A stretch of 64,000 bases of DNA from Nocardia sp. BSTN01 (lineage in GTDB: Bacteria > Actinomycetota > Actinomycetes > Mycobacteriales > Mycobacteriaceae), in assembly GCF_015354405.1 (NCBI RefSeq), contig NZ_JADKYP010000004.1:62001-126000 (forward strand), written 5' to 3'. Of the stretch, positions 36,200 to 45,732 are shown in pieces. Made by a program: the position numbers and the translations under genes. The notes below the pieces were generated by a model. That model was not told the origin of the DNA and did no database searches. It worked only from the letters and a program-made list of their open reading frames with translations. Numbering within the stretch: the stretch's first letter is position 1; every line of letters starts with the position of its first letter.

Positions 36200-39100
36200 A
36201 TGCTCTTCCCTTCGCCGTGCCGATTCAGTTCGGCCTCCAGGATCGGCCCGATGACCGCGAGCGCCTCGGGGTTGGTCATCTGCGCGTGGGTGACGTCGAC
36301 CCGGTGCTCCGCGATCCGGCCGGAAACCCAGGGCCGCCACATCTCACCGGTCAGTTCGCCGGTGATGCCCTCGGTCGCTGAGAAGTACAGCAGATCGCCG
36401 TCATAGGATGCCGGCCGGTAGCTCGTCGACATGGCGACGCTGTCGACATAGCCCTGGTGCAGGCGTTCGAGCTGCTCGCGGGTCAGCCCGCGCCCGGGGC
36501 CGGGGCTGTCGGCGAGCACGTCCACCGCTTCGTCCAGCGTGAGCGGCCGCGTGTCGGGAGTGGCGGACTCGTTGCCCTGCAAGTGGGTGACCAGATCACG
36601 GACGGTGGGCGGTTCCGGCTGCGGCGCCCCCTCACCGAAGGCCACGCTGTCGAGCATGACGAGCAATCCCACGTCGTGCCCCCGGGCGCGCAGCCGGGCG
36701 GCGAGCGCGTGCGCGAGTTGGCCGCCCAGCGACCAGCCCAGCAGGTGGTACGGCCCTTCCGGTTGCACCCGCGTGAGTTCCCGCAGATACACCTCGGCGA
36801 GCTCGTCGACGCTGTTGTATCGCCGCGATTGCCCGGAGACGGCCGGCGACTGCAGCCCGTAGACGGGCCGGTCGGTGACGTAGCGCAGCAGGCCCGAATA
36901 GCACCACGCCAGCGGAACCGCGGAATGCAGGCATATCAGCGGCGTCCCGGAACCGCTGTCCCGCAACGGAAGAACCGGCTGCAACGCCGAACCGCCGACT
37001 GCCGCATCGCTGTTCCCGCCGGCTGCGGTGGCTTCGATGGCGGCGGCCAAGGTTTGCACCGTCGGGGTGAACAGCGACGAGATCGTCACCGTGGTCCCGG
37101 TCCGCTCCGACAGTTGCCGGCACAGTTCGACGCCCAGCAACGAATTGCCGCCGAGTTCGAAGAAATTGTCGTCCAAGCCGATTCGAGACTGTCCGGTCAC
37201 CTCGGCGATCGTCTCCGCCACCGTGCGCTCGATCTCCGAGGCCGGCGCGCGGAACACCGGGCGCGGCTGCGTCTGCGGATCCGGCAACGCGGATCGATCG
37301 GTTTTGCCGCTGCTCGGATTGATCGGTATCTCGGGCAGCGGAACCAGCATCGCCGGAACCATGCCGGGCGGCAGGACGGTCCGCAACCGCGCCAAGACAG
37401 CGGCCCGGTCGAAATCGTCCTTCGCCTCCGAGGTCGGCACGACATAGCCGATCAGCCGATCGCCGAGTGTCTCCGACGTCCACACCCGCACCACGGCCTG
37501 ATCGACCGTCGCGTCGGCGGCCAGGGCGCGTTCCACCTCGGACGGCTCGATGCGCTGTCCGCGCAGCGAGATCTGAACATCGCCTCGGCCGAGGTACTCC
37601 AGCGTGCCGTCGGGTTGCTCGCGGACCATGTCGCCGGTGCGATACATCCGGGTTCCCCACTGCCCGTACGGATTTGCCACGAAACTCTGCGCGGTGATTC
37701 CGGGCCGCCCCAGATATCCGCGCGCCAACGCGTCACCGGCGAGATACAGTTCGCCGCGGGCGCCACGGGGAGCCGGCCGCAGCCGGGCGTCCAGGACGAG
37801 AGTCTGCACGCCGGGCAGCCCGCGCCCGATCGTGATCGGCGAGCCGGGGGCGAGCGGTTCGGTCTGGGTCACCACGACGGTGGCTTCGGTGGGCCCGTAG
37901 GAGTTGAACATCGGTAACCGGCCCGCCCAGCGTTCGGCCAGTACGGGCGGACACTTGTCACCGCCGACGGTGACGGTCCGCAGCGCGGGCAGTCGATCCG
38001 GGTCGAGCGTGGCCAGGATGGCCGGCGTGACGATCAGCTGCGTGACGGCCGCGTCTTCCATCACCTGCGACAGCCGTTGTCCCGCAACGATGTCCGGTGC
38101 CAGGGCGATCAGCTTCGCGCCGGGGGCGAACGCGGAGAGATATTCGAGCATCGACGCGTCGCAGAATGGCGAATGTGCTTGCAGCACCACGGCATCGCGG
38201 CCGATGCCGTTACGGGTGCGCAGATCGTCGGCCAGGGCCGCCAGTCCTTCGTGGGTACTCAGCACCCCCTTGGGTTCGCCGGTGGATCCGGAGGTGTAGA
38301 TCAGATAGGCCGGGTGCGCGGCCCGCAACGGTCGTATTCGGTCGGCGTCGGTCACCGCTGCGGCGGACCGGGAGGCGGCGGCGCGGGTGAACTCGTCGCT
38401 GTCGAGCAGCAACCAGTCGACCGTCGTGGTTTCCAGGGGTGTGCGCCATCTGGTGAGGGTGATGCCCAGCGTCGCACCGGAATCGGCGATCAGCTTCGCG
38501 ACGCGGGCCGGCGGGTCGGTGGGATTGACCGGGAAGAACACCGCGCCCGCCCGGGCGACCGCCCACAACGCCATGACCGATTCCACCGACCGCGACAATG
38601 CCACCGCGACAACGACTTCCGGCCCGGCGCCGTGCGCGATCAGTTCACGCGCCCACCGGGCGGTCGTCTCGTCGAGTTCGCGATAGGTCACCGCGCGATC
38701 CGGCCCGCTCAGCGCGATCCGGGCACCGGCATCGATTCCGCCCGCGAGCAGGTCCGGCAGCAATCGCTGGTGGTGCCGCTGCTGCGGGGCGGCGATCGTG
38801 TGTGTACCGGCGACGGCCGCGAACACCGTGTCGGCGCCGTCGGCCCGCAGGAATCGGGTCAGGCAGTCGACGAACTGCTGCCGATACCCCTCCACTTCGT
38901 CTGCTCGGTACAGCTCCGGGTTGGCATGAAAGTCGATGACGAACGGCTCGGTGCCGAACCGGTAGCAACTGATCGCCAAATCCTCCACCGGCCCGGCCGA
39001 AAGCAATTGCGTCCGACCGCGAACGGCGCCGAAGTCGATGCTGTCGGGCAGGCTGAGGACGTTGATCAGCGGCCCGTAGCCGTGCCGGCCGGCCTGCCCC

Positions 39101-40146
39101 ACGCCGTGGTCGCGGACCAGGTCTTCGTGCCGGTACAACTGATGGCGCAACGCGCCGATCATGCTCAGGCGTACCTCGCGAACCAGCTCACCGACCGTGC
39201 TCTCGGCCACGCCGCGCACCCGCAGGGGCACCACGTTCGAGACCATTCCCGCCGACTGCCGCAGGGCTCCGGTGGTGCGCCCGGCGACGGGCAGCGACAC
39301 CGTGACATCGGTATCACCCGTCATCTGCGCCAGAAACGCGGCCACCGCCGCGACCAGCACCTCGGCCATCCCGGTGCCATACCGGTGGGCCGCGTCGCCG
39401 AGCCGTGCCATGACCTCCGCGTCAACGGTCGTGTGCGCGATATGCGGCCGGGCCGAGGGTGCGGCGTACCGCTCGCTGAGGCGGGTCACATGGTCGAGGC
39501 CGGCGAGCTGCCGTCCCCAGTACTCGCGATCGGCGGCGAACCGAGGCGAGGACCGATACCGCTGCTCGGCCGCCACGATCTCGGCCAGCGATACCGCCCG
39601 GCACGCCGCCGCGGGCCGCCCTCCGGTTGCGGCGGAATGCAATTCGGCCGTTCGCTGCAACACCTGAGCGGCGCCGAAGCCGTCGACGGCGATGTGGTGG
39701 CTGCGCGCGTAGCAGCGATACCGGCCGGGACCGAGGGTGAACAGCACCGTCTTCGTGACGTCGTCTCCGGTCAGATCGATGCCCGCGTGATGATCCCGGC
39801 TCATCCACTCCTGGGCGGCGCGTTCGGGATCGGGGTGATCACTGAGATCTATGCAGTCGAATCCGGTGTCCACATCGTGGTCGAGATATTGGCGCGGCCG
39901 CCCACCGACGATGGCGAATCGCACATGGGGTGACTGTAATTCGCGTGCGGCGCGGCGGGCGCACCGCTGGAGTAGTTCCAGGTCGAGATCGCCGTGCACA
40001 TCGGTGTATTGCGAGATGGAGAACGGAACCGTGGGATGTAATTGCTGAGCCAGCCACAGTTCGTACTGCGCCACCGACAATTCGAAGAAGTCCGCGTCCG
40101 GAGTCGCGTCGTCGTGACGACGCGTGGAACTCGAAAGGTCTACCAC
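36196..40146 (-). CDS. Single-module NRPS (C-A-T-TE)
   Basis: A 1316-residue synthetase. Condensation domain about 20-440 with HHIAVDG (His150, His151, Asp155, Gly156). Adenylation domain about 465-945 with YTSGSTGEPKGV, a binding-pocket start CDASMLEYL, YGPTEATVVVT and YRTGD. Thiolation domain with Ser1002 in LGGNSLLG. Thioesterase with GWSLGG (Ser1139) and a His near 1287. By alignment with GrsA the pocket reads approximately D-A-L-I-T-G-S-V-V-K, which would suit a bulky, possibly aromatic residue; this is inference. It overlaps the hydroxylase gene by 7 nt and the methyltransferase gene by 4 nt. Confidence 0.93.
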   Translation of the reverse strand: MVDLSSSTRRHDDATPDADFFELSVAQYELWLAQQLHPTVPFSISQYTDVHGDLDLELLQRCARRAARELQSPHVRFAIVGGRPRQYLDHDVDTGFDCIDLSDHPDPERAAQEWMSRDHHAGIDLTGDDVTKTVLFTLGPGRYRCYARSHHIAVDGFGAAQVLQRTAELHSAATGGRPAAACRAVSLAEIVAAEQRYRSSPRFAADREYWGRQLAGLDHVTRLSERYAAPSARPHIAHTTVDAEVMARLGDAAHRYGTGMAEVLVAAVAAFLAQMTGDTDVTVSLPVAGRTTGALRQSAGMVSNVVPLRVRGVAESTVGELVREVRLSMIGALRHQLYRHEDLVRDHGVGQAGRHGYGPLINVLSLPDSIDFGAVRGRTQLLSAGPVEDLAISCYRFGTEPFVIDFHANPELYRADEVEGYRQQFVDCLTRFLRADGADTVFAAVAGTHTIAAPQQRHHQRLLPDLLAGGIDAGARIALSGPDRAVTYRELDETTARWARELIAHGAGPEVVVAVALSRSVESVMALWAVARAGAVFFPVNPTDPPARVAKLIADSGATLGITLTRWRTPLETTTVDWLLLDSDEFTRAAASRSAAAVTDADRIRPLRAAHPAYLIYTSGSTGEPKGVLSTHEGLAALADDLRTRNGIGRDAVVLQAHSPFCDASMLEYLSAFAPGAKLIALAPDIVAGQRLSQVMEDAAVTQLIVTPAILATLDPDRLPALRTVTVGGDKCPPVLAERWAGRLPMFNSYGPTEATVVVTQTEPLAPGSPITIGRGLPGVQTLVLDARLRPAPRGARGELYLAGDALARGYLGRPGITAQSFVANPYGQWGTRMYRTGDMVREQPDGTLEYLGRGDVQISLRGQRIEPSEVERALAADATVDQAVVRVWTSETLGDRLIGYVVPTSEAKDDFDRAAVLARLRTVLPPGMVPAMLVPLPEIPINPSSGKTDRSALPDPQTQPRPVFRAPASEIERTVAETIAEVTGQSRIGLDDNFFELGGNSLLGVELCRQLSERTGTTVTISSLFTPTVQTLAAAIEATAAGGNSDAAVGGSALQPVLPLRDSGSGTPLICLHSAVPLAWCYSGLLRYVTDRPVYGLQSPAVSGQSRRYNSVDELAEVYLRELTRVQPEGPYHLLGWSLGGQLAHALAARLRARGHDVGLLVMLDSVAFGEGAPQPEPPTVRDLVTHLQGNESATPDTRPLTLDEAVDVLADSPGPGRGLTREQLERLHQGYVDSVAMSTSYRPASYDGDLLYFSATEGITGELTGEMWRPWVSGRIAEHRVDVTHAQMTNPEALAVIGPILEAELNRHGEGKSM

Positions 40147-40904
40147 CGCAATTCCTTACGGAGAAAGGTCGTTACCTCCGCCATCATCCGGCCGACCGAA
40201 TCGGCGACGAAGAGGAGAGGTTGACAAATGCTGTCGTCGATATCGGCGGCGAGTATGTCCTGCACCCGGAACTCTCGCAGATCCGCGTTCACGAAGGACT
40301 CCATCTCGGTCACCGAGGACAGGATCGCGGCTCCGTATGCTCTCGGGTGACCCTTTTCGGCGACCACGCCGACCTCCAGGGTGAACCAGAACAACCGCGC
40401 GATCGCGGCCCGCTGCTCGTCGGAGGTGGCACGGTTGGCGGCGCGGCCGATGCAGCGATACAGCTCCGCGAATTCCGGATCGGCCAGTATCACCGCATGT
40501 CCGACCAGTTCGTGGATGACGTCCGGATCGGGCGAGAACGATTGCTCGGTCACCGGCCGCACGTCCGGAGTGGCGTGCAGAATGCCGTCGGCCATCGGGC
40601 CGTAGAACAGGCGGCCCGGTTGGCTTCCGATGGCCGGCGCCAACTCGAAACCGGTCAGCGAACGAAGCATGCCCGACACCTCGCTCATCTGCGGTACCCG
40701 CCCGGCGGGCAGCCGAACGAGGCGAGCCGCGGAGCGATAGTCCGCGCACGCGAGCTGTTCGTGCATGGCCTGAAGCGTCGCGAAAACGCGGGACCACAAC
40801 GCGTCTTCATCTCTGCTGTAGACGAATTCGGGCAGAGGCTGCCCCGGGCGGCACGCGCGGGCGACCCGCTCACGCTCGGACCGAACGTCGAGACCAACCG
40901 TCAT
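40140..40904 (-). CDS. Aromatic amino acid hydroxylase (phenylalanine hydroxylase-like)
   Basis: A 254-residue pterin-dependent iron hydroxylase. The metal triad is visible as His131 and His136 in DVIHELVGH and Glu177 in WFTLEVGVV. Bacterial members hydroxylate phenylalanine at C4 or, in some secondary-metabolite clusters (PacX type), at C3. Being the first gene of an operon with an NRPS and an O-methyltransferase favours a biosynthetic role. The ATG at 40904 was chosen; a TTG at 40913 is possible. GAGGAGAGG lies upstream. Confidence 0.9.
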   Translation of the reverse strand: MTVGLDVRSERERVARACRPGQPLPEFVYSRDEDALWSRVFATLQAMHEQLACADYRSAARLVRLPAGRVPQMSEVSGMLRSLTGFELAPAIGSQPGRLFYGPMADGILHATPDVRPVTEQSFSPDPDVIHELVGHAVILADPEFAELYRCIGRAANRATSDEQRAAIARLFWFTLEVGVVAEKGHPRAYGAAILSSVTEMESFVNADLREFRVQDILAADIDDSICQPLLFVADSVGRMMAEVTTFLRKELRW

Positions 40905-41783
40905 CGCAATCAATCCTCTCCTCGAGTTGCCTAAGTTGCGCAGGTCATCACCACTCGGAATCGATCGGCGCTGACAATAGGTGCGTTCTGTGTGCGCGAG
41001 TACCCCGGCCGATTTTCAGCAAACAAATCGGCAAAGCCGGCGAGGATAAAGTAGAAGGCGATTTCTCGCAATACATTCGGCGGAATTTCAGATGACAATT
41101 CGGTGCTGGCCGAGGGTGCTCGCGTGGGCAGGTTCGGCATCGGCCTCTCCGTTCTTCTCAGGCGAACAACGGTAATCAGTCAAGCTACTACAGGCCCGGG
41201 AGCAATCCGGGGAACCCGGCCGTGCGGGGTGGCCGTCAGCATCGGCGCCGGCAACGAGGGGGGATCCGCGAGGTCCGCATGCGCCGTCATCGTTCGGGCG
41301 GCCGGCGGTCGTGCTCGTATCGCCCGCATCGCGAGGTCGGCCTCGGCGGTGTCCCGGCGGCTCGGCAGCCGCTGTGCGATGTCGTACCGGCAACCCTGCG
41401 TCGGCGCTCTTGCCTCGCCTCGACGTCCCATTGGCATGTGGGGATTGTCGGGGCGAATGCCGCGTGCGGTAACCACCCGAACGCTGAAGATCGGTGCGCG
41501 TCGATATATTCTCAGGTCGAGGCTTGTATTCGGGGGAATTGCAGGAGCGGTCGAATCGGCGGTCCGGCCGGTACGTGGCACGGAAATGAGAAACTGTATT
41601 GAAAGAATCTTGCCGGAATTAACTTTCCAGACTGAATAATTAATTGCGGATAATGATATTTTCTTCCCGATTGGATTGCGCAATTTCGGCCATGGAAAGA
41701 TGAGAAGAGGCTATATTTTAGAAACTCGGTGTTGCGGTCCGGTATTCGGTCGTAACGTTGCTCTACATTTTCTGGAGTCAGTC
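40905..41783. other. Long intergenic region with no supported gene
   Basis: About 880 bases separate the NRPS operon from the divergent secreted protein gene. Open frames exist on both strands at 41103-41683, but they overlap one another, lack ribosome sites and encode low-information Arg/Ala-rich or mixed sequences. The parts at 40960-41100 and 41590-41770 are AT-rich and probably hold promoters for the two divergent operons. Confidence 0.5.
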
Positions 41784-42386
41784 ATGAGATCCATCTCTTC
41801 CCTGGTTCGTGCCGGCGTTCTCGCTCCGGTGGCGGTCGCGACCGTCTTTTGTCTGGCGGCACCGGCAAATGCCGCCCCGGTCAGCGTGAACTGGAACTGT
41901 AAGGGCACCATTTTCGGGATCGGCCAAACCTCGAGCATGATCACATCGGTCACCGGCACCGCGTCGGGTTCCGCGGTGGCCATCACTCTCACGCCGGGTT
42001 CGTCGTCGGTGCCCAGTTCGGCGTCCGGCTTCACCGTGAACAACATCAGCAACCTGAAGATGACGTTCCCGACTCCCGCGAATTCGACATTGGTCTCCGC
42101 TACCGCCTCCGGGGGTACCGTGGCCGGCACCGTCGCCACCTCGGGCGGGAATGTCGTTCTGACCGTGCCGGGTCCGATCGCCGGCGGCACCAGCTTCACG
42201 CCGCCGGCGGTGACCATCAATGTCACCGCTGGAACCCCCGGAACGCCGATCACCAGCAAGTACGCGGGGACCAGTTACACCAGTCCGGGTATGACCATGA
42301 CGACCAACGTCGCTTTGGTCGGCAATGTCGCGACCTCGTGTTACCCGAACCCGTCGCCGACCCTCACGACCACCGCCGTCAGCTGA
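41784..42386 (+). CDS. Secreted beta-rich protein of unknown function
   Basis: A 200-residue protein with a signal peptide (about 1-29, APANAAPV). The mature part is Thr/Ser/Gly-rich with predicted beta strands and one pair of cysteines (WNCKGTIFG near the N-terminus, TSCYPNPSPT near the C-terminus). GGAG precedes the ATG. It resembles small exported envelope proteins of Nocardia/Rhodococcus, but I cannot name a family. Confidence 0.75.
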   Translation: MRSISSLVRAGVLAPVAVATVFCLAAPANAAPVSVNWNCKGTIFGIGQTSSMITSVTGTASGSAVAITLTPGSSSVPSSASGFTVNNISNLKMTFPTPANSTLVSATASGGTVAGTVATSGGNVVLTVPGPIAGGTSFTPPAVTINVTAGTPGTPITSKYAGTSYTSPGMTMTTNVALVGNVATSCYPNPSPTLTTTAVS

Positions 42387-42845
42387 TTTCGCGGGCAGCC
42401 GCCACGGCGTGACGGCCGGTGTCCGCACCGGCGGCCGGTGGTGAACATGCCCGGGCCGGGTTGTGTCAGCAGCCCGGTCCGGTCTCACCAGGGCCGGACG
42501 GGCGGCCGCGGTTCCTCATAGTGATTGCCCCGCTTCACGTTTGGTGCTGGGGCAGCCACTCGCACCGAATTCTGTGATGCACCGTATCGCATGGGTCGGT
42601 GTGTCGTACAGTGCATGTCCGACACAGCCACGGTCGCTTCGGCGACCGGAGCTGTGCCAGCTTTCGTGATGTTCGGCGGCCGCGGTTCGGGTTGCCGGCC
42701 AAATCGATTGACAGGAGCACATATGCCCACTTCACGCGACCGGCGGCGATCCCTACCGTACGCAGGGGAAATGATGGTCCACACACCCTGATCGGCGACT
42801 TCTCTTGAGCGGTGCCATGTTTCACAGTGATCGAGGGGAAAGCTC
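42387..42845. other. Intergenic region; hairpins after the secreted protein gene
   Basis: About 460 bases without a gene. Soon after the stop, GCCGGTG (42415-42421) pairs with CACCGGC (42426-42432), with further GC-rich pairing just downstream, which may terminate transcription. The rest should contain the promoter of the MarR gene. Open frames here lack ribosome sites and recognisable motifs. Confidence 0.45.
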
Positions 42846-43343
42846 GTGTGCCCGAGACCAATCGAACCCGCCCGGATCTCGGCCGAACTCAAAAGCGCCC
42901 TGGGGTTCTACCACGGAACCGTCGAGGATCTGACCCGCGAATTGATCCGGGTACTGGGCGTGAACGAGACCGACCGGCGGGCACTGGAGATCGTCCTGGC
43001 CGACGACGAGAAGTCCACGACGCCGGGAATGCTGGCCGAACGGCTCGGCATCACCGCGGCCGGCGTCACGATCATGCTGAACCGGCTCGAGAAGCAGGGC
43101 TATATCGCCCGTTCGCTGCATCCGACCGATCGTCGTCGCGTGATCGTGATGGCGACCGACCTCGCGGCCCATCGCATACAGCAACTCGTCGTACCCATGA
43201 TCGTCGAGAGTTACAAGATGTTGCTGAGCTGGTACGACTCCGCCGAACTCGAGATAATCGCCGACTTTCTCACCCGCGCCGGTGAATTGCAACGAATCCA
43301 TCGGCAACGGCTGCGCGACGTGGATCCCTACTCCAGGGCCTGA
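42846..43343 (+). CDS. MarR-family transcriptional regulator
   Basis: A 165-residue winged-helix protein: ETDRRALEIVLADDEKSTTP, recognition helix ITAAGVTIMLNRLEKQGYI and wing PTDRRRVIVMATD. The N- and C-terminal helices form the dimer interface. The GTG start has GAGGGGA upstream. It lies between two envelope-protein genes and its target is not clear; it is possibly autoregulated. Confidence 0.88.
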   Translation: MCPRPIEPARISAELKSALGFYHGTVEDLTRELIRVLGVNETDRRALEIVLADDEKSTTPGMLAERLGITAAGVTIMLNRLEKQGYIARSLHPTDRRRVIVMATDLAAHRIQQLVVPMIVESYKMLLSWYDSAELEIIADFLTRAGELQRIHRQRLRDVDPYSRA

Positions 43344-43641
43344 AACGTCGACCACGAAGCCTCGTCCACAGAAATTCGAGGCGCTGCCGGATTCGGCGCC
43401 CAGACCTTGCCGTGAAGTCCGGTCACGCAATATGCGGGCGATGCTCTTCTCGGCAGAACATTGACGTATGGATGGCCCCGTTCGAGTTGTTCGGCGAGGC
43501 GACACCGTAATGCTCCCGCTTCGGTGTTCGCGGAACCGCCACAATTCGATATCCGATTCTCGGGCGTGTTTTCGGTGGTGCAGACGGTGTGATCACCGTT
43601 TCCCGGCAGCCGGCGCATCCGAAGGAAGAAAGCGAAGTGGG

Positions 43642-44640
43642 ATGGGAACCGTCGACAACAGCGACAACCGAGCGGGTGCGCCGCGGGCTCGAATTCCGCG
43701 GTGGTCCGGGCGGCCGACCACCGAGCCTCCGGCCGATCGGCTCCGGCGGCAGCTCTCGCGCGCGGGTGTGGTCGTCGCGTTGGTGACCACGGCAATCGGG
43801 ATAACGCTCGTGGTACGAGCGGATTCGAGTCCGCCGGTGCGTGTGAACGATTCTCGGGCGTACTCGGGCGAACCCACCGCACAGACCTTCGACGGCGCCG
43901 CCTCGCGAAGCGAGATCGCCGCTGCGAACGCGAGTACGGCCTTCGACGCCGCGAGCGAGCTCCCCGGACCGGTCGACGCCTCGGGCGATACCGACGCGGC
44001 TGCCGATCCCGGAACCGCCCCACCGGCTACCGATCCCGCCGACCCGGGTTCCGGCCCGGCCACCGGGACGGAATCCACGCCGCCCACGGCGCCGGATCCC
44101 TCGGCTCCCACCTCCACGGCCGAGCAGGGCGGAGCGAGTTTCTCTGCTACGGCGAGTCTTTCGATCCAGATCATGCCCGGCGTGCCGGACTCGGACCTTG
44201 TCGTCCCACCCCCGATGTCCACGCAGGCGGAGACGTCGACGGTCACGGTGACGGCCGACCCGCCTACGACGACCGCGATGGTGCCGACAACGACATCGCC
44301 CACCACCACAGCGGCGATTACGACACTGCCGACTACGACATTGCCGACTACGACGCCAGCACGGGCCCACACCGCGACGACGGCACCTACCGGTACTCCG
44401 ACCAAGCCCACGACGGTGTTCCCACGCACCACGACGGCCACGATTGCGGCAAGTGCGACGCCATCCCCGTCACCAGAAGTCGTGACGACATCCGGGTCAC
44501 CGAGAACCCCGGCGACCCGATCTACGACGACGGCGGCGCCGAAGACGACCGCGCCTCCGCCACACCCGAAGTCGGCGCGTCCGACGGATCCGGCGACAGC
44601 ACGCCCACCGGCCACATCGCCGAAAGACGCAGGGGGATAG
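43642..44640 (+). CDS. Thr/Pro/Ser-rich single-pass membrane protein
   Basis: A 332-residue protein: a basic cytosolic N-terminus (about 1-40), one membrane helix (about 41-60, AGVVVALVTTAIGITLVV), then a 270-residue extracytoplasmic tail rich in Thr, Pro, Ser and Ala. The segment PTTTSPTTTAAITTLPTTTL and similar repeats suggest a mannosylated stalk. There is no folded domain at the C-terminus. A long minus-strand frame covers the same DNA but shows only mirror low-complexity sequence. The start was picked for the GAAGTGGG site. Confidence 0.6.
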   Translation: MGTVDNSDNRAGAPRARIPRWSGRPTTEPPADRLRRQLSRAGVVVALVTTAIGITLVVRADSSPPVRVNDSRAYSGEPTAQTFDGAASRSEIAAANASTAFDAASELPGPVDASGDTDAAADPGTAPPATDPADPGSGPATGTESTPPTAPDPSAPTSTAEQGGASFSATASLSIQIMPGVPDSDLVVPPPMSTQAETSTVTVTADPPTTTAMVPTTTSPTTTAAITTLPTTTLPTTTPARAHTATTAPTGTPTKPTTVFPRTTTATIAASATPSPSPEVVTTSGSPRTPATRSTTTAAPKTTAPPPHPKSARPTDPATARPPATSPKDAGG

Positions 44641-44712
44641 GTAGTTACACGATCGAGGGGCGCGGTGCACTCGGGCATCTGGGATCGTCGACGGATCATC
44701 CACGGCCCGCGC

Positions 44713-45165
44713 CTACGTAGCCGGATGGGATTCCGGCTGCCAGTCGTAGACGACTGTGGTGCGCAGGACGATGTCTTGAATCGAATGCCGGCGCGAATCG
44801 ACCACCACCCAGAACAATCCGACAGCGAACATCACGCAGAACACCGCCCGCAGCAAGGCCCGCGGCCATCCCACGAGTTCGCCGTCGCGGCTCACCACCC
44901 GCAGTCCCATCATCACGGCGCCGACGGTGCGACCGCTCACGGCCCAGCATCCGGTGAGGTACAGCACCGACACCACGATGAATATGCTCGTCGACATGAC
45001 CGCGCCGGTGTCCGGCCACGCGAAGTCCTGCGGTGAGAACAGCAGTCGAGCGAACGCCAGACACAGGTAGAGCCCGGCCATGATGGCCAGGACGACGGCG
45101 ATATCGATTCCCGATGCGATCGACCGCGTCACGATTCCGGCGGGGCGATGAGCAGGGGCGCTCAC
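44713..45165 (-). CDS. RDD-family membrane protein
   Basis: A 150-residue protein with an Arg near the start of TM1 and Asp-containing helices (VTRSIASGIDIAVVLAIMAG), the conserved GRTVGAVMMGLRVVSRDG block and four predicted membrane segments. RDD proteins have been proposed as transporters or lipid-linked membrane proteins. It overlaps the upstream hypothetical gene by 4 nt (operon). It is convergent with the Thr/Pro-rich protein gene. Confidence 0.83.
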   Translation of the reverse strand: MSAPAHRPAGIVTRSIASGIDIAVVLAIMAGLYLCLAFARLLFSPQDFAWPDTGAVMSTSIFIVVSVLYLTGCWAVSGRTVGAVMMGLRVVSRDGELVGWPRALLRAVFCVMFAVGLFWVVVDSRRHSIQDIVLRTTVVYDWQPESHPAT

Positions 45166-45683
45166 TCCGTGCCCGATTCGGACGGTGCTCGCCGGAGCAA
45201 TTTCCCGACGAACCCCGCGACCGCGTCGTCGGCATGCATCCCCTGGCTTCGGATACCGAGAACCGCCTCCGTAGACATCGAGTCGGTGGATTCCCGGATG
45301 ATCCGGGGGAGATCGACGCCGTCGATCACGGTGTCGGCCAGCCCGACCAGGTCGACCCGTCCGATGATCTTGTCGACATCGATCCGTTCGGCCACCGCGT
45401 CGAGATCCACGTTGTCGACGACGATCGCCGTGAGGTCGACCGCGCCGAGCGCGGTCCGCACGATCCGGCCGATCACCGCCTGCAGCACCCGCTCGGTGAG
45501 ATCATCGACGGCTTCCAGCGTCTCCGCACCCCGCTGTCCGAGTTCCGCGAGCACCGGCTCGACGCCCGGCACATGCCGGCCGACGTCGAATCCGAACCCC
45601 AGCACGCGCCCGGCAGCTCCGCCGACCTTCGCGGCGGCGCCGACCACCAGATTCACCGGCCTCGACATCGTGGTGCCGTCCAC
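45162..45683 (-). CDS. Conserved hypothetical protein coupled to RDD protein
   Basis: A 173-residue protein with an amphipathic N-terminal half (NLVVGAAAKVGGAAGRVLGF) and repeated VDL/VDK elements (AVDLTAIVVDNVDLDAVAERI, in short blocks). No enzyme motif is seen. Such genes accompany RDD genes in Nocardia and Rhodococcus. Its stop overlaps the RDD start, so the pair is co-translated and probably works at the membrane. Confidence 0.72.
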   Translation of the reverse strand: MDGTTMSRPVNLVVGAAAKVGGAAGRVLGFGFDVGRHVPGVEPVLAELGQRGAETLEAVDDLTERVLQAVIGRIVRTALGAVDLTAIVVDNVDLDAVAERIDVDKIIGRVDLVGLADTVIDGVDLPRIIRESTDSMSTEAVLGIRSQGMHADDAVAGFVGKLLRRAPSESGTE

Positions 45684-45732
45684 ATCACCATCAAACTCGC
45701 TCGGCGCCGGGTGGGTATGCCTTTCGAGTTAT

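Noticed and set aside
41103-41683. Overlapping open frames on both strands between the NRPS operon and the secreted protein gene
   Set aside because: No ribosome site, no recognisable motif, and the two strands overlap each other with Arg/Ala-rich products typical of GC-rich non-coding DNA.
43593-44699. Long minus-strand frame opposite the Thr/Pro-rich protein gene
   Set aside because: It is a low-complexity Val/Gly-rich mirror of the Thr-rich repeats. The plus-strand frame has a basic N-terminus, a single membrane helix and a stalk, which makes biological sense.
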